64,000 bases of DNA from NCBI RefSeq assembly GCF_029227915.1, contig NC_079876.1, positions 8,992,001-9,056,000 of the forward strand. Reading direction: 5' to 3'. The stretch comes from Hydractinia symbiolongicarpus. Taxonomy: Eukaryota > Cnidaria > Hydrozoa > Anthoathecata > Hydractiniidae. Positions within the stretch are counted from its first letter, which is position 1; each line of letters opens with the position of its first letter. Positions 37,938 through 51,570 of the stretch are shown piece by piece. Under the pieces are notes generated by a model. It ran no database searches, was not told the origin of the DNA, and saw only the letters and a program-made list of their open reading frames with translations. Position numbers and translations under genes: made by a program.

Positions 37938-39239
37938 GCATGAGACTTGTAGTTTTCAGAAATGTTTTCATTTTTGATGAGACGCTTAATGAAAGTTGTT
38001 TAATCGCCGGCAAACGAAAACCCGCGATTTTCCGTAAATCCCGGGCTTGGCCCGTATAGTTGAATGTATACAAAGAAAGTACCCTGTGAGTAAACTCATT
38101 TCCCGAACGAATTTTTAAATTATTTTTTCACCACTAAAACGCATGAGACTTGTAGTTTTCAGAAATGTTTTCATTTTTGATGAAACGCTTAATAAAAGTG
38201 GTTTAATCACCGGCAAACGAAAACCCGCGATTTCCCGTAAATCCCGGGCTTGGCCCGTATAGTCGAATGTATACAAAGAAAGTACCCTGTGAGTAAACTC
38301 ATTTCCAAAACGATTTTTTAAATTATCTTTTCACCACTAAAACGCTTGACACTTGTAGTTTTAAAAAATGTTTTCATTTTTGATGAGACGCTGAATAAAA
38401 GAAGTTTAATCGCCGGCAAACGAAAAACCGCCATTTCCCGTAAACCCCGGACTCGGCCCGCATAGTCAAAAGTATACAAAGAAAGTACCCAGGGAGTAAA
38501 CTCATTTCCCGAACGATTTTTTAACTTATTTTTTCACCACTAAAACGCATGAGACGTGTAGTTTTCAAAAATGTTTTCATTTTTGATGAGACGCTGAATA
38601 AAAGAAGTTTAATCGCCGGCAAACGAAAACCTGCGATTTCCCCTAAATCCCGGACTCGGCCCGTATAGTCAAAAGTATACAAAGAAAGTACCCAGGGTGT
38701 AAACTCATTTCCTGAACGATTTTTTAAATTATTATTTCACCACTAAAGCCCATGAGACTTGTAGTATTTAAAAATATTTTCATTTTTGATGAGACGCTGA
38801 ATAAAAGAAGTTTAATCGCCGGCAAACGAAAACCTGCGATTTCCCGTAAATCCCGGACTCGGCCCGTATAGTCAAAAGTATACAAAGAAAGTACCCAGGG
38901 TGTAAACTCATTTCCCGAACGATTTTTTAAATTATTATTTTACCACTAAAGCCCATGAGACTTGTAGTATTTAAAAATATTTTCATTTTTGATGAGACGC
39001 TGAATAAAAGAAGTATAATCGCCGGCAAACGAAAACCCGCGATTTCCCGTAAATCCCGGACTCTGCCCGTATAGTCAAAAGTATACAAAGAAAGTACCCA
39101 GGGTGTAAACTCATTTCCCGAACGATTTTTTAAATTATTAATTCACCACTAAAGCCCATGAAACTTGTAGTATTTAAAAATATTTTCATTTTTGATGAGA
39201 CGCTGAATAAAAGAAGTTTAATCGCCGGCGAACGAAAAC

Positions 39240-40460
39240 CCGCGACTTCCCGTAAATCCCGGACTCGGCCCGTATAGTCAAAAGTATACAAAGAAAGTAC
39301 CCAGGGAGTAAACTCATTTCCCGAACGATTTTTTAAATTATTTCTTCACCACTAAAACGCATGAGACTTGTAGTTTTTAAAAATGTTTTCATTTTTGATG
39401 AGACGCTGAATAAAAGAAGTTTAATTGCCGGCAAACGAAAACCCCCGTCTTCCCGTAAATCCCGGACTCGGCCGGTATAGTCAAAAGTATACAAAGAAAG
39501 TACCCAGGGAGTAAACTCATTTCCAAAACGATTTTTTAAATTATCTTTTCATCACTAAAACGCTAGAGACTTGTATTTTTCAAAAATGTTTTCATTTTTG
39601 ATGAGACGCTGAATAAAAGAAGTTTAATCGCCGGCAAACGAAAACCCGCCATTTCCCGTAAACCCCGGACTCGGCCCGCATAGTCAAAAGTATACAAAGA
39701 AAGTACCCAGGGAGTAAACTCATTTCCCGAACGATTTTTTAAATTATTTTTTCCCCACTAAAACGCATGAGACTTGTAGTTTTCAAAAATGTTTTCATTT
39801 TTAATGAGACGCTGAATAAAAGAAGTTTAATCGCCCGCGAACGAAAACCCGCGACTTCCCGTAAATCCCGGACTCGGCCCGTATAGTCAAAAGTATACAA
39901 AGAAAGTACCCAGGGAGTAAACTCATTTCCCGAACGATTTTTTAAATTATTTCTTCACCACTAAAACGCATGAGACTTGTAGTTTTTAAAAATGTTTTCA
40001 TTTTTGATGAGACGCTGAATAAAAGAAGTTTAATTGCCGGCAAACGAAAACCCCCGTCTTCCCGTAAATCCCGGACTCGGCCCGTATAGTCAAAAGTATA
40101 CAAAGAAAGTACCCAGGGAGTAAACTCATTTCCAAAACGATTTTTTAAATTATCTTTTCATCACTAAAACGCTAGAGACTTGTAGTTTTCAAAAATGTTT
40201 TCATTTTTGATGAGACGCTGAATAAAAGAAGTTTAATCGCCGGCAAACGAAAACCCGCCATTTCCCGTAAACCCCGGACTCGGCCCGCATAGTCAAAAGT
40301 ATACAAAGAAAGTACCCAGGGAGTAAACTCATTTCCAAAACGATTTTTTAAATTATCTTTTCATCACTAAAACGCTTGAGACTTGTAGTTTTCAAAAATG
40401 TTTTCATTTTTAATGAGACGCTGAATAAAAGAAGTTTAATCGCCGGCAAACGAAAACCCG
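39240..40460 (+). repeat. 609-bp (3-mer) tandem duplication in satellite A
   Basis: Rare monomer variants recur exactly 609 bp apart: TTATTTCTTCACCAC near 39338 and 39947, CCCCCGTCTTCCCG near 39442 and 40051, and CGCTAGAGACTTGT near 39560 and 40169. A third, partial unit follows with CGCTTGAGAC and TTTTTAATGAGACG near 40410. The copies are close but not identical (GGCCGGTATAG versus GGCCCGTATAG; TGTATTTTTC versus TGTAGTTTTC). Confidence 0.85.
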
Positions 40461-41559
40461 CCATTTCCCGTAAACCCCGGACTCGGCCCGCATAGTCAAA
40501 AGTATACAAAGAAAGTACCCAGGGAGTAAACTCATTTCGCGAACGATTTTTTAAATTATTTTTTCACCACTAAAAGGCATGAGACTTGTAGTTTTCAAAA
40601 ATGTTTTCATTTTTGATGAGACGCTGAATAAAAGAAGTTTAATCGCCGGCAAACGAAAACCTGCGATTTCCCGTAAATCCCGGACTCGGCCCGTATAGTC
40701 AAAAGTATACAAAGAAAGTACCCAGGGTGTAAACTTATTTCCCGAACGATTTTTTAAATTATTATTTCACCACTAAAGCCCATGAGACTTGTAGTATTTA
40801 AAAATATTTTCATTTTTGATGAGACGCTGAATAAAAGAAGTTTAATCGCCGGCAAACGAAAACCTGCGATTTCCCGTAAATCCCGGACTCGGCCCGTATA
40901 GTCAAAAGTATACAAAGAAAGTACCCAGGGAGTAAACTCATTTCCCGAACGATTTTTTAAATTATTTTTTCACCACTAAAACGCATGAGACTTGTAGTTT
41001 TTAAAAATGTTTTCATTTTTGATGAGACGCTGAATAAAAGAAGTTTAATTGCCGGCAAACGAAAACCTGCGTCTTCCCGCAAATCCCGGACTCGGCCCGT
41101 ATAGTCAAAAGTATACAAAGAAAGTACCCAGGGAGTAAACTCATTTCCCAAACGATTTTTTAAATTTTTTTTTCACCACTAAAACGCATGAGACTTGTAG
41201 TTTTCAAAAATGTTTTCATTTTTGATGAGACGCTGAATAAAAGAAGTTTAATCGCCGGCAAACGAAAACCTGCGATTTCCAGTAAATCCCGAGTCGGCCC
41301 GTATAGTCAAAAGTATACAAAGAAAGTACCCAGGGTGTAAACTCATTTCCCGAACGATTTTTTAAATCATTATTTCACCACTAAAGTCCATGAGACATGT
41401 AGTATTTAAAAATATATTCATTTTTGATGAGACGCTGAATAAAAGAAGTTTAATCGCTGGCAAACGAAAACCCGCGACTTCCCGTAAATCCCGGACTCAG
41501 CCCGTATAGTCAAAAGTATACAAAGAAAGTACCCAGGGAGTACACTCATTTCCCGAACG

Positions 41560-43560
41560 ATTTTTTAAATTATTTTTTCACCACTAAAACGCATGAGACT
41601 TGTAGTTTTCAAAAATGTTTTCATTTTTGATGAGACACTGAATAAAAGTAGTTTAATTGCCGGCAAACGAAAACCCGCGTCTTCCCGCAAATCCCGGACT
41701 CGGCCCGTATAGTCAAAAGTATACAAAGAAAGTACCCGGGGTGTAAACTCGTTTCCCAAACGATTTTTAAAATTATTATTTCACCAGTAAAACCCATGAG
41801 ACTTGTAGTTTTTAAAAATGTTTTCATTTTTGATGAGACGTTGAATAAAAGAAGTTTCATTGCCGGCAAACGAAAACCCGCGACTTCCCGTAAATCCCGG
41901 ACTCGGCCCGTATAGTTAAAAGTATACAAAGAAAGTACCCAGGGAGTAAACTCATTTCCCGAACGATTTTTTAAATTAATTTTCACCACTAAAACGCATG
42001 AGACTTGAAGTTTTCAGAAATGTTTTCATTTTTGATGAGACGCTTAATGAAAGTTGTTTAATCGCCGGCAAACGAAAACACGCGATTCCCCGTAAATCCC
42101 GGGCTTGGCCCGTATAGTCGAATGTATACAAAGAAAGTACCCCGTGAGTAAACTCATTTCCCGAACGAATTTTTAAATTATTTTTTTACCACTAAAACGC
42201 ATGAGACTTGTAGTTTTCAGAAATGTTTTCATTTTTGATGAGACGCTTAATAAAAGTGGTTTAATCGCCGGCAAACGAAAACCTGCGATTTTCCGTAAAT
42301 CCCGGACTCGGCCCGTATAGTCAAAAGTATACAAAGAAAGTACCCAGGGAGTAAAGTCATTTCCCGAACGATTTTTTAAATTATTTTTTCACCACTAAAA
42401 CGCATGAGACTTGTAGTTTTCAAAAATGTTTTCATTTTTGATGAGACGCTGAATAAAAGAAGTTTAATCGCCGGCAAACGAAAACCTGCGATTTTCCGTA
42501 AATCCCGGACTCGGCCCGTATAGTCAAAAGTATACAAAGAAAGTACCCAGGGTGTAAACTCATTTCCCGAACGATTTTTTAAATTATTATTTCACCACTA
42601 AAGCCCATGAGACTTGTAGTTTTCAAAAATGTTTTCATTTTTGATGAGACGCTGAATAAAAGAAGTTTAATCGCCGGCAAACGAAAACCTGCGATTTCCC
42701 ATAAGTCCCGGACTCGGCCCGTATAGTCAAAAGTATACAAAGAAAGTACCCGGGGTGTAAACTCATTTCCCGAACGATTTTTTAAATTATTATTTACCAC
42801 TAAAGCCCATGAGACTTGTAGTTTTTAAAAATGTTTTCATTTTTGATGAGACGCTGAATGAAAGTAGTTTAATCGCCGGCAAACGAAAACCCGCGACTTC
42901 CTGTAAATCCCGGACTCAGCCCGTATAGTCAAAGGTATACAAAGAAAGTACCCAGGGAGTACACTCATTTCCGGAACGATTTTTTAAATTATTTTTTCAC
43001 CACTAAAACGCATGAGACTTGTAGTTTTCAAAAATGTTTTCATTTTTGATGAGACACTGAATAAAAGAAGTTTAATCGCCGGCAAACGAAAACCTGCGAT
43101 TTCCCGTAAGTCCCGGACTCGGCCCGTATAGTCAAAAGTATACAAAGAAAGTACCCGGGGTGTAAACTCATTTCCCGAACGATTTTTTAAATTATTATTT
43201 CACCACTAAAGCCCATGAGACTTGTAGTTTTTAAAAATGTTTTCATTTTTGATGAGACGCTGAATAAAAGAAGTTTAATTGCCGGCAAACGAAAACCCGC
43301 GACTTCCCGTAAATCCCGGACTCGGCCCGTATAGTCAAAAGTATACAAAGAAAGTACCCAGGGAGTAAACGCATTTCCCGAACGATTTTTTAAATTAATT
43401 TTCACCACTAAAACGCATGAGACTTGTAGTTTTCAGAAATGTTTTCATTTTTGATGAGACGCTTAATGAAAGTTGTTTAATCGCCGGCAAACGAAAACAC
43501 GCGATTTCCCGTAAATCCCGGGCTTGGCCCGTATAGTCGAATGTATACAAAGAAAGTACC
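41560..43560 (+). repeat. Diverged satellite A stretch with a seven-monomer spaced repeat
   Basis: The monomer with TTAATGAAAGTTGTTTAATC and AACACGCGATT at about 42001-42130 recurs at about 43420-43550, an offset near 1419 bp (7 monomers). The unusual start ACCCGGGGTGTAAACTC appears near 41735, 42750 and 43155. It is also seen as ACCCGGGGTGTACACTC near 36132, left of the LINE, which links the segment flanking the LINE on its left with this right-hand domain. These monomers also match the empty-site type for the LINE insertion. Confidence 0.7.
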
Positions 43561-44499
43561 CTGTGAGTAAACTCATTTCCCGAACGAATTTTTAAATTAT
43601 TTTTTTTCCACTAAAACGCATGAGACTTGTAGTTTTCAGAAATGTTTTCATTTTTGATGAGACGCTTAATAAAAGTGGTTTAATCGCCGGCAAACGAAAA
43701 CCTACGATTTCCCGTAAATCCCGGACTAGGCCCGTATAGTCAAAAATATACAAAGAAAGTACCCAGGGTGTAAACTCATTTCCCGAACGATTTTTTAAAT
43801 TATTATTTTACCACTAAAGCCCATGAGACTTGTAGTATTTAAAAATATTTTCATTTTTGATGAGACGCTGAATAAAAGAAGTTTAATCGCCGGCAAACGA
43901 AAACCTGCGATTTCCCGTAAATCCCGGACTCGGCCCGTATAGTCAAAAGTATACAAAGAAAGTACCCAGGGTGTAAACTCATTTCCCGAACAATTTTTTA
44001 AATTATTATTTTACCACTAAAGCCCATGAGACTTGTAGTATTTAAAAATATTTTCATTTTTGATGAAACGCTAAATAAAAGAAGTTTAATCGCCGGCAAA
44101 CGAAAACCCGCGACTTCCCGTAAAACCCGGACTCGGCCCGTATAGTCAAAAATATACAAAGAAAGTACCAAGGGAGTAAACTCATTTCCCGAACGATTTT
44201 TTAAATTTTTTTTCACCACTAAAACGCATGAGACTTGTAGTTTTTAAAAATGTTTTCATTTTTGATGAGACGCTGAATAAAAGAAGTTTAATTGCCGGCA
44301 AACGAAAACCCGAGATTTCCCGTAAATCCCGGGCTTGGCCCGTATAGTCAAAAGTATACAAAGATAGTACCCAGGGAGTAAACTCATTTCCAGAACGATT
44401 TTTTAAATTATTTTTTCACCACTAAAACGCATAAGACTTGTAGTTTTTAAAAATGCTTTCATTTTTGATGAGACGCTGAATAAAAGAAGTTTAATCGCC

Positions 44500-47210
44500 G
44501 GCAAACGAAATCCCGCGATTTCCCGCAAATCCTGGGCATGGCCCGTATAGTCGAATGTATACAAAGAAAGTTTCCAGGGAGTAAACTCATTTCCCGAACG
44601 ATTTTTAAAATTTATTTTTCACCACTAAAACGCATGAGACTTGTAGTTTTCAAAAATGTTTTCATTTTTGATGAGACGCTTAATGAAAGAGGTTTAATCG
44701 CCGGAAAACGAAAACCCGCCATTTCCCGTAAATCCCGGGCTTGGCCCGTATAGTCGAATGTATACAAAGAAAGTACCCTGTGAGTAAACTCATTTCCAGA
44801 ACGATTTTTTAATTTATTTTTTCAACACTAAAACGCATGAGACTTGTAGTTTTCAAAAAGCTTTTCATTTTTGGTGAGACGCTGAATAAAAGAAGTTTAA
44901 TCGCCGGCAAACGAAAACCTGCGATTTCCCGTAAATCCCGGACTCGGCCCGTATAGTCAAAAGTATACAAAGAAAGTACCCAGGGAGTAAACTAATTTCC
45001 CAAACGATTTTTTGAATTATTATTTCACCACAAAAGCCCATGAGACTTTTAGTTTTTTAAAATGTTTTTATTTTTGATGAGACACTGAATAAAAGAAGTT
45101 TAATCGCCGGCAAACGAAAACCCACGACTTCCCGTAAATCCCGGACTCGGCCCGTATAGTCAAAGGTATACAAAGAAAGTACCCAGGGAGTAAACTCATT
45201 TCCCGAACGATTTTTTAAATTAATTTTCACCACTAAAACGCATGAGACTTGTATTTTCAGAAATGTTTTCATTTTTGATGAGACGCTTAATGAGAGTGGT
45301 TTAATCGCCGGCAAACGAAAACCCGCGATTTCCCGTAAATCCCGGGCTTGGCCCGTATAGTCGAATGTATACAAAGAAAGTACCCTGTGAGTAAACTCAT
45401 TTCCCGAACGATTTTTTCAATTATCTTTTCACCACTAAAACGCATGAGACTTGCAGTTTTCAAAAATGTTTTCATTTTTGATGACACGCTTAATAAAGAG
45501 GTTTAATCGCCGGCAAACGAAATCCCGCGATTTCCCGTAAATCCCGGGCATGGCCCGTATAGTCGAATGTATACAAAGAAAGTTTCCAGGGAGTAAACTC
45601 ATTTCCCGAACGATTTTTTAAATTTATTTTTCACCGCTAAAACGCATGAGACTTGTAGTTTTCAAAAATGTTTTCATTTTTGATGAGACGCTTAATGAAA
45701 GAGGTTTAATCGCCGGCAAACGAAAACCCGCCATTTCCCGTAAATCCCGGGCTTGGCCTGTATAGTCAAAAGTATACAAAGATAGTACCCAGGGAGTAAA
45801 CTCATTTCCCGAACCATTTTTTAATTTATTTTTTCACCACTATAACGCATGAGACTTGTAGGTTTTAAAAAGGTTTTCATTTTTGGTGAGACGCTGAATA
45901 AAAGAAGTTTAATCGCCGGCAAACGAAAACCTGCGATTTCCCGTAAATCCCGGACTCGGCCCGTATAGTCAAAAGTATACAAAGAAAGTACCCAGGGAGT
46001 AAACTAATTTCCCAAACGATTTTTTGAATTATTATTTCACCACAAAAGCCCATGAGACTTTTAGTTTTATAAAATGTTTTCATTTTTGATGAGACGCTGA
46101 ATAAAAGAAGTTTAATCGCCGGCAAACGAAAACCCGCGATTTCCCGTTAATCCCGGACTCGGCCCGTATAGTCAAATGTATACAAAGAAAGTACCCAGGG
46201 AGTAAACTCATTTCCCGAACGATTTTTTGAATTATTATTTCACCACAAAAGCCCATGAAACTTTTAGTTTTTTAAAATGTTTTCATTTTTGATGAGACGC
46301 TGAATAAAAGAAGTTTAATCGCCGGCAAACGAAAACCTGCGATTTCCCGTAAATCCCGGACTCGGCCCGTATAGTCAAAAGTATACAAAGAAAGTACCCA
46401 GGGTGTAAACTCATTTCCCGAACAATTTTTTAAATTATTATTTTACCACTAAAGCCCATGAGACTTGTAGTATTTAAAAATATTTTCATTTTTGATGAGA
46501 CGCTGAATAAAAGAAGTTTAATCGCCGGCAAACGAAATCCCGCGATTTCCCGCAAATCCCGGGCATGGCCCGTATAGTCGAATGTATACAAAGAAAGTTT
46601 CCAGGGAGTAAACTCATTTCCCGAACGATTTTTAAAATTTATTTTTCACCACTAAAACGCATGAGACTTGTAGTTTTCAAAAATGTTTTTATTTTTGATG
46701 AGACGCTTAATGAAAGAGGTTTAATCGCCGGAAAACGAAAACCCGCCATTTCCCGTAAATCCCGGGCTTGGCCCGTATAGTCGAATGTATACAAAGAAGG
46801 TACCCTGTGAGTAAACTCATTTCCAGAACGATTTTTTAATTTATTTTTTCAACACTAAAACGCATGAGACTTGTAGTTTTCAAAAATGTTTCCATTTTTG
46901 ATGAGACGCTTAATGAAAGAGGTTTAATCGCCGGCAAACGAAAACCCGAGATTTCCCGTAAATCCCGGTCTTGGCCCGTATAGTCAAAAGTATACAAAGA
47001 TAGTACCCAGGGAGTAAACTCATTTCCCGAACCATTTTTTAATTTATTTTTTCACCACTAAAACGCATGAGACTTGTAGTTTTCAAAAAGGTTTTCATTT
47101 TTGGTGAGACGCTGAATAAAAGAAGTTTAATCGCCGGCAAACGAAAACCTGCGATTTCCCGTAAATCCCGGACTCGGCCCGTATAGTCAAAAGTATACAA
47201 AGAAAGTACC
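44500..47210 (+). repeat. Older, partial copy of the 11-mer satellite A unit
   Basis: Positions about 44500-44840 match about 46528-46868 (offset near 2027, 10 monomers), both with GAAATCCCGCG, CATGGCCCGTATAGTCG, AGTTTCCAGGG and CGCCGGAAAACG. From about 44860 the match shifts to offset about 2228-2230 with the unit starting near 47090-47210. Markers are TTTTTGGTGAGACGC, CACCACAAAAGCCC, CTTAATGAGAGTGG (near 45285 and 47515) and AATAAAGAGG. The change of offset by one monomer indicates unequal exchange between copies. Confidence 0.75.
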
Positions 47211-50200
47211 CAGGGAGTACACTAATTTCCCAAACGATTTTTTGAATTATTATTTCACCACAAAAGCCCATGAGACTTTTAGTTTTTTAAAATGTTTTCA
47301 TTTTTGATGAGACACTGAATAAAAGAAGTTTAATCGCCGGCAAACGAAAACCCACGACTTCCCGTAAATCCCGGACTCGCCCCGTATAGTCAAAGGTATA
47401 CAAAGAAAGTACCCAGGGAGTAAACTCATTTCCCGAACGATTTTATAAATTAATTTTCACCACTAAAACGCATGAGACTTGTATTTTCAGAAATGTTTTC
47501 ATTTTTGATGAGACGCTTAATGAGAGTGGTTTAATCGCCGGCAAACGAAAACCCGCGATTTCCCGTAAATCCCGGGCTTGGCCCGTATAGTCGAATGTAT
47601 ACAAAGAAAGTACCCTGTGAGTAAACTCATTTCCCGAACGATTTTTTCAATTATCTTTTCACCACTAAAACGCATGAGACTTGCAGTTTTCAAAAATGTT
47701 TTCATTTTTGATGAGACGCTTAATAAAGAGGTTTAATCGCCGGCAAACGAAATCCCGCGATTTCCCGTAAATCCCAGGCATGGCCCGTATAGTCGAATGT
47801 ATACAAAGAAAGTTTCCAGGGAGTAAACTCATTTCCCGAACGATTTTTTAAATTTATTTTTCACCACTAAAACGCATGAGACTTGTAGTTTTCAAAAATG
47901 TTTTCATTTTTGATGAGACGCTTAATGAAAGAGGTTTAATCGCCGGCAAACGAAAACCCGCCATTTCCCGTAAATCCCGGGCTTGGCCTGTATAGTCAAA
48001 AGTATACAAAGATAGTACCCAGGGAGTAAACTCATTTCCCGAACCATTTTTTAATTTATTTTTTCACCACTAAAACGCATGAGACTTGTAGTTTTTAAAA
48101 AGGTTTTCATTTTTGGTGAGACGCTGAATAAAAGAAGTTTAATCGCCGGCAAACGAAAACCTGCGATTTTCCGTAAATCCCGGACTCGGCCCGTATAGTC
48201 AAAAGTATACAAAGAAAGTACCCAGGGAGTAAACTAATTTCCCAAACGATTTTTTGAATTATTATTTCACCACAAAAGCCCATGAGACTTTTAGTTTTTT
48301 AAAATGTTTTCATTTTTGATGAGACGCTGAATAAAAGAAGTTTAATCGCCGGCAAACGAAAACCCGCGATTTCCCGTTAATCCCGGACTCGGCCCGTATA
48401 GTCAAATGTATACAAAGAAAGTACCCAGGGAGTAAACTCATTTCCCGAACGATTTTTTAAATTATTATTTCACCACTAAAACGCATGAGACTTGTATTTT
48501 CAGAAATGTTTTCATTTTTGATGAGACGTTTAATGAACGTGGTTTAATCGCCGGCAAACGAAAACCCGCGATTTCCCGTAAATCCCGGACTCGGACCGTA
48601 TAGTCAAAAGTATACAAAGAAAGTACCCAGGGTGTAAACTCATTTCCGGAACGATTTTTTAAATTATTATTTCACCACTAAAGCCCATGAGACTTGTAGT
48701 ATTTAAAAATATTTTCATTTTTGATGAGACGCTAAATAAAAGAAGTTTAATCGCCGGCAAACGAAAACCCGCGACTTCCCGTAAATCCCGGACTCAGCCC
48801 GTATAGTCAAAAGTATACAAAGAAAGTAACCAGGGAGTAAACTCATTTCCCGAACGATTTTTTATATTATTTTTTCACCACTAAAACGCAGGAGACTTGT
48901 AGTTTTCAAAAATGTTTTCATTTTTGATGAGACGCTGAATAAAAGAAGTTTAATCGCCGGCAAACGAAAACCCGAGATTTCCCGTAAATCCCCGGCTTCG
49001 CCCGTAGAGTCAAAAGTATACAAAGAAAGTACCCAGGTAGTAAACTCATTTCCCGAACGATTTTTTAAATTATTATTTCACCACTAAAACGCATGAGACT
49101 TGTATTTTCAGAAATGTTTTCATTTTTGATGAGACGCTTAATGAAAGTGGTTTAATCGCCGGCAAACGAAAACCCGCGATTTCCCGTAAATCCCGGGCTT
49201 GGCCGGTATAGTCGAATGTATACAAAGAAAGTACCCTGTGAGTAAACTCATTTCCCGAACGATTTTTTAAATTATTATTTTACCACTAAAGCCCATGAGA
49301 CTTGTAGTATTTAAAAATATTTTCATTTTTGATGAGACGCTGAATAAAAGAAGTTTAATCGCCGGCAAACGAAAACCTGCGATTTCCCGTAAATCCCGGA
49401 CTCGGCCCGTATAGTCAAAAGTATACAAAGAAAGTACCCAGGGAGTACACTAATTTCCCAAACGATTTTTTGAATTATTATTTCACCACAAAAGCCCATG
49501 AGACTTTTAGTTTTTTAAAATGTTTTCATTTTTGATGAGACACTGAATAAAAGAAGTTTAATCGCCGGCAAACGAAAACCCACGACTTCCCGTAAATCCC
49601 GGACTCGCCCCGTATAGTCAAAGGTATACAAAGAAAGTACCCAGGGAGTAAACTCATTTCCCGAACGATTTTATAAATTAATTTTCACCACTAAAACGCA
49701 TGAGACTTGTATTTTCAGAAATGTTTTCATTTTTGATGAGACGCTTAATGAGAGTGGTTTAATCGCCGGCAAACGAAAACCCGCGATTTCCCGTAAATCC
49801 CGGGCTTGGCCCGTATAGTCGAATGTATACAAAGAAAGTACCCTGTGAGTAAACTCATTTCCCGAACGATTTTTTCAATTATCTTTTCACCACTAAAACG
49901 CATGAGACTTGCAGTTTTCAAAAATGTTTTCATTTTTGATGAGACGCTTAATAAAGAGGTTTAATCGCCGGCAAACGAAATCCCGCGATTTCCCGTAAAT
50001 CCCAGGCATGGCCCGTATAGTCGAATGTATACAAAGAAAGTTTCCAGGGAGTAAACTCATTTCCCGAACGATTTTTTAAATTTATTTTTCACCACTAAAA
50101 CGCATGAGACTTGTAGTTTTCAAAAATGTTTTCATTTTTGATGAGACGCTTAATGAAAGAGGTTTAATCGCCGGCAAACGAAAACCCGCCATTTCCCGTA

Positions 50201-51570
50201 AATCCCGGGCTTGGCCTGTATAGTCAAAAGTATACAAAGATAGTACCCAGGGAGTAAACTCATTTCCCGAACCATTTTTTAATTTATTTTTTCACCACTA
50301 AAACGCATGAGACTTGTAGTTTTTAAAAAGGTTTTCATTTTTGGTGAGACGCTGAATAAAAGAAGTTTAATCGCCGGCAAACGAAAACCTGCGATTTTCC
50401 GTAAATCCCGGACTCGGCCCGTATAGTCAAAAGTATACAAAGAAAGTACCCAGGGAGTAAACTAATTTCCCAAACGATTTTTTGAATTATTATTTCACCA
50501 CAAAAGCCCATGAGACTTTTAGTTTTTTAAAATGTTTTCATTTTTGATGAGACGCTGAATAAAAGAAGTTTAATCGCCGGCAAACGAAAACCCGCGATTT
50601 CCCGTTAATCCCGGACTCGGCCCGTATAGTCAAATGTATACAAAGAAAGTACCCAGGGAGTAAACTCATTTCCCGAACGATTTTTTAAATTATTATTTCA
50701 CCACTAAAACGCATGAGACTTGTATTTTCAGAAATGTTTTCATTTTTGATGAGACGTTTAATGAACGTGGTTTAATCGCCGGCAAACGAAAACCCGCGAT
50801 TTCCCGTAAATCCCGGACTCGGACCGTATAGTCAAAAGTATACAAAGAAAGTACCCAGGGTGTAAACTCATTTCCGGAACGATTTTTTAAATTATTATTT
50901 CACCACTAAAGCCCATGAGACTTGTAGTATTTAAAAATATTTTCATTTTTTGATGAGACGCTAAATAAAAGAAGTTTAATCGCCGGCAAACGAAAACCCG
51001 CGACTTCCCGTAAATCCCGGACTCAGCCCGTATAGTCAAAAGTATACAAAGAAAGTAACCAGGGAGTAAACTCATTTCCCGAACGATTTTTTATATTATT
51101 TTTTCACCACTAAAACGCAGGAGACTTGTAGTTTTCAAAAATGTTTTCATTTTTGATGAGACGCTGAATAAAAGAAGTTTAATCGCCGGCAAACGAAAAC
51201 CCGAGATTTCCCGTAAATCCCCGGCTTCGCCCGTAGAGTCAAAAGTATACAAAGAAAGTACCCAGGTAGTAAACTCATTTCCCGAACGATTTTTTAAATT
51301 ATTATTTCACCACTAAAACGCATGAGACTTGTATTTTCAGAAATGTTTTCATTTTTGATGAGACGCTTAATGAAAGTGGTTTAATCGCCGGCAAACGAAA
51401 ACCCGCGATTTCCCGTAAATCCCGGGCTTGGCCGGTATAGTCGAATGTATACAAAGAAAGTACCCTGTGAGTAAACTCATTTCCCGAACGATTTTTTAAA
51501 TTATTATTTTACCACTAAAGCCCATGAGACTTGTAGTATTTAAAAATATTTTCATTTTTGATGAGACGCT
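47210..51570 (+). repeat. 11-monomer HOR (2228 bp), two near-identical copies
   Basis: Two consecutive units are offset by 2228 bp. Shared rare markers are GGGAGTACACTAATTTCCC (47212, 49440), ACTCGCCCCGTATAG (about 47376, 49604), TTAATGAGAGTGG (47517, 49745), AATAAAGAGG (about 47713, 49941), CCCAGGCATGGCCC (about 47774, 50002), GTTTAATGAACGTGG (about 48528, 50756), GGACCGTATAG (48594, 50822), ACGCAGGAGACTTG (about 48887, 51115) and GGCCGGTATAG (about 49202, 51430). The only difference noted early on is one extra T in the run near 50950. The period is 5 bp short of 11 x 203 because several monomers are 201-202 bp. The match weakens from about 51550, where GCTAAATAAAAG replaces GCTGAATAAAAG. 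Confidence 0.92.

Noticed and set aside
37942-38073. Apparent N-terminal extension of the reverse transcriptase from a start codon at 38073
   Set aside because: These residues are translated satellite sequence that happens to be in frame with the truncated LINE. The element begins at 37937.
3922-46780. Plus-strand open frames of 65-71 codons (about 3922, 7575, 44538, 46565)
   Set aside because: Same satellite monomers read on the other strand, duplicated only because the DNA block is duplicated.
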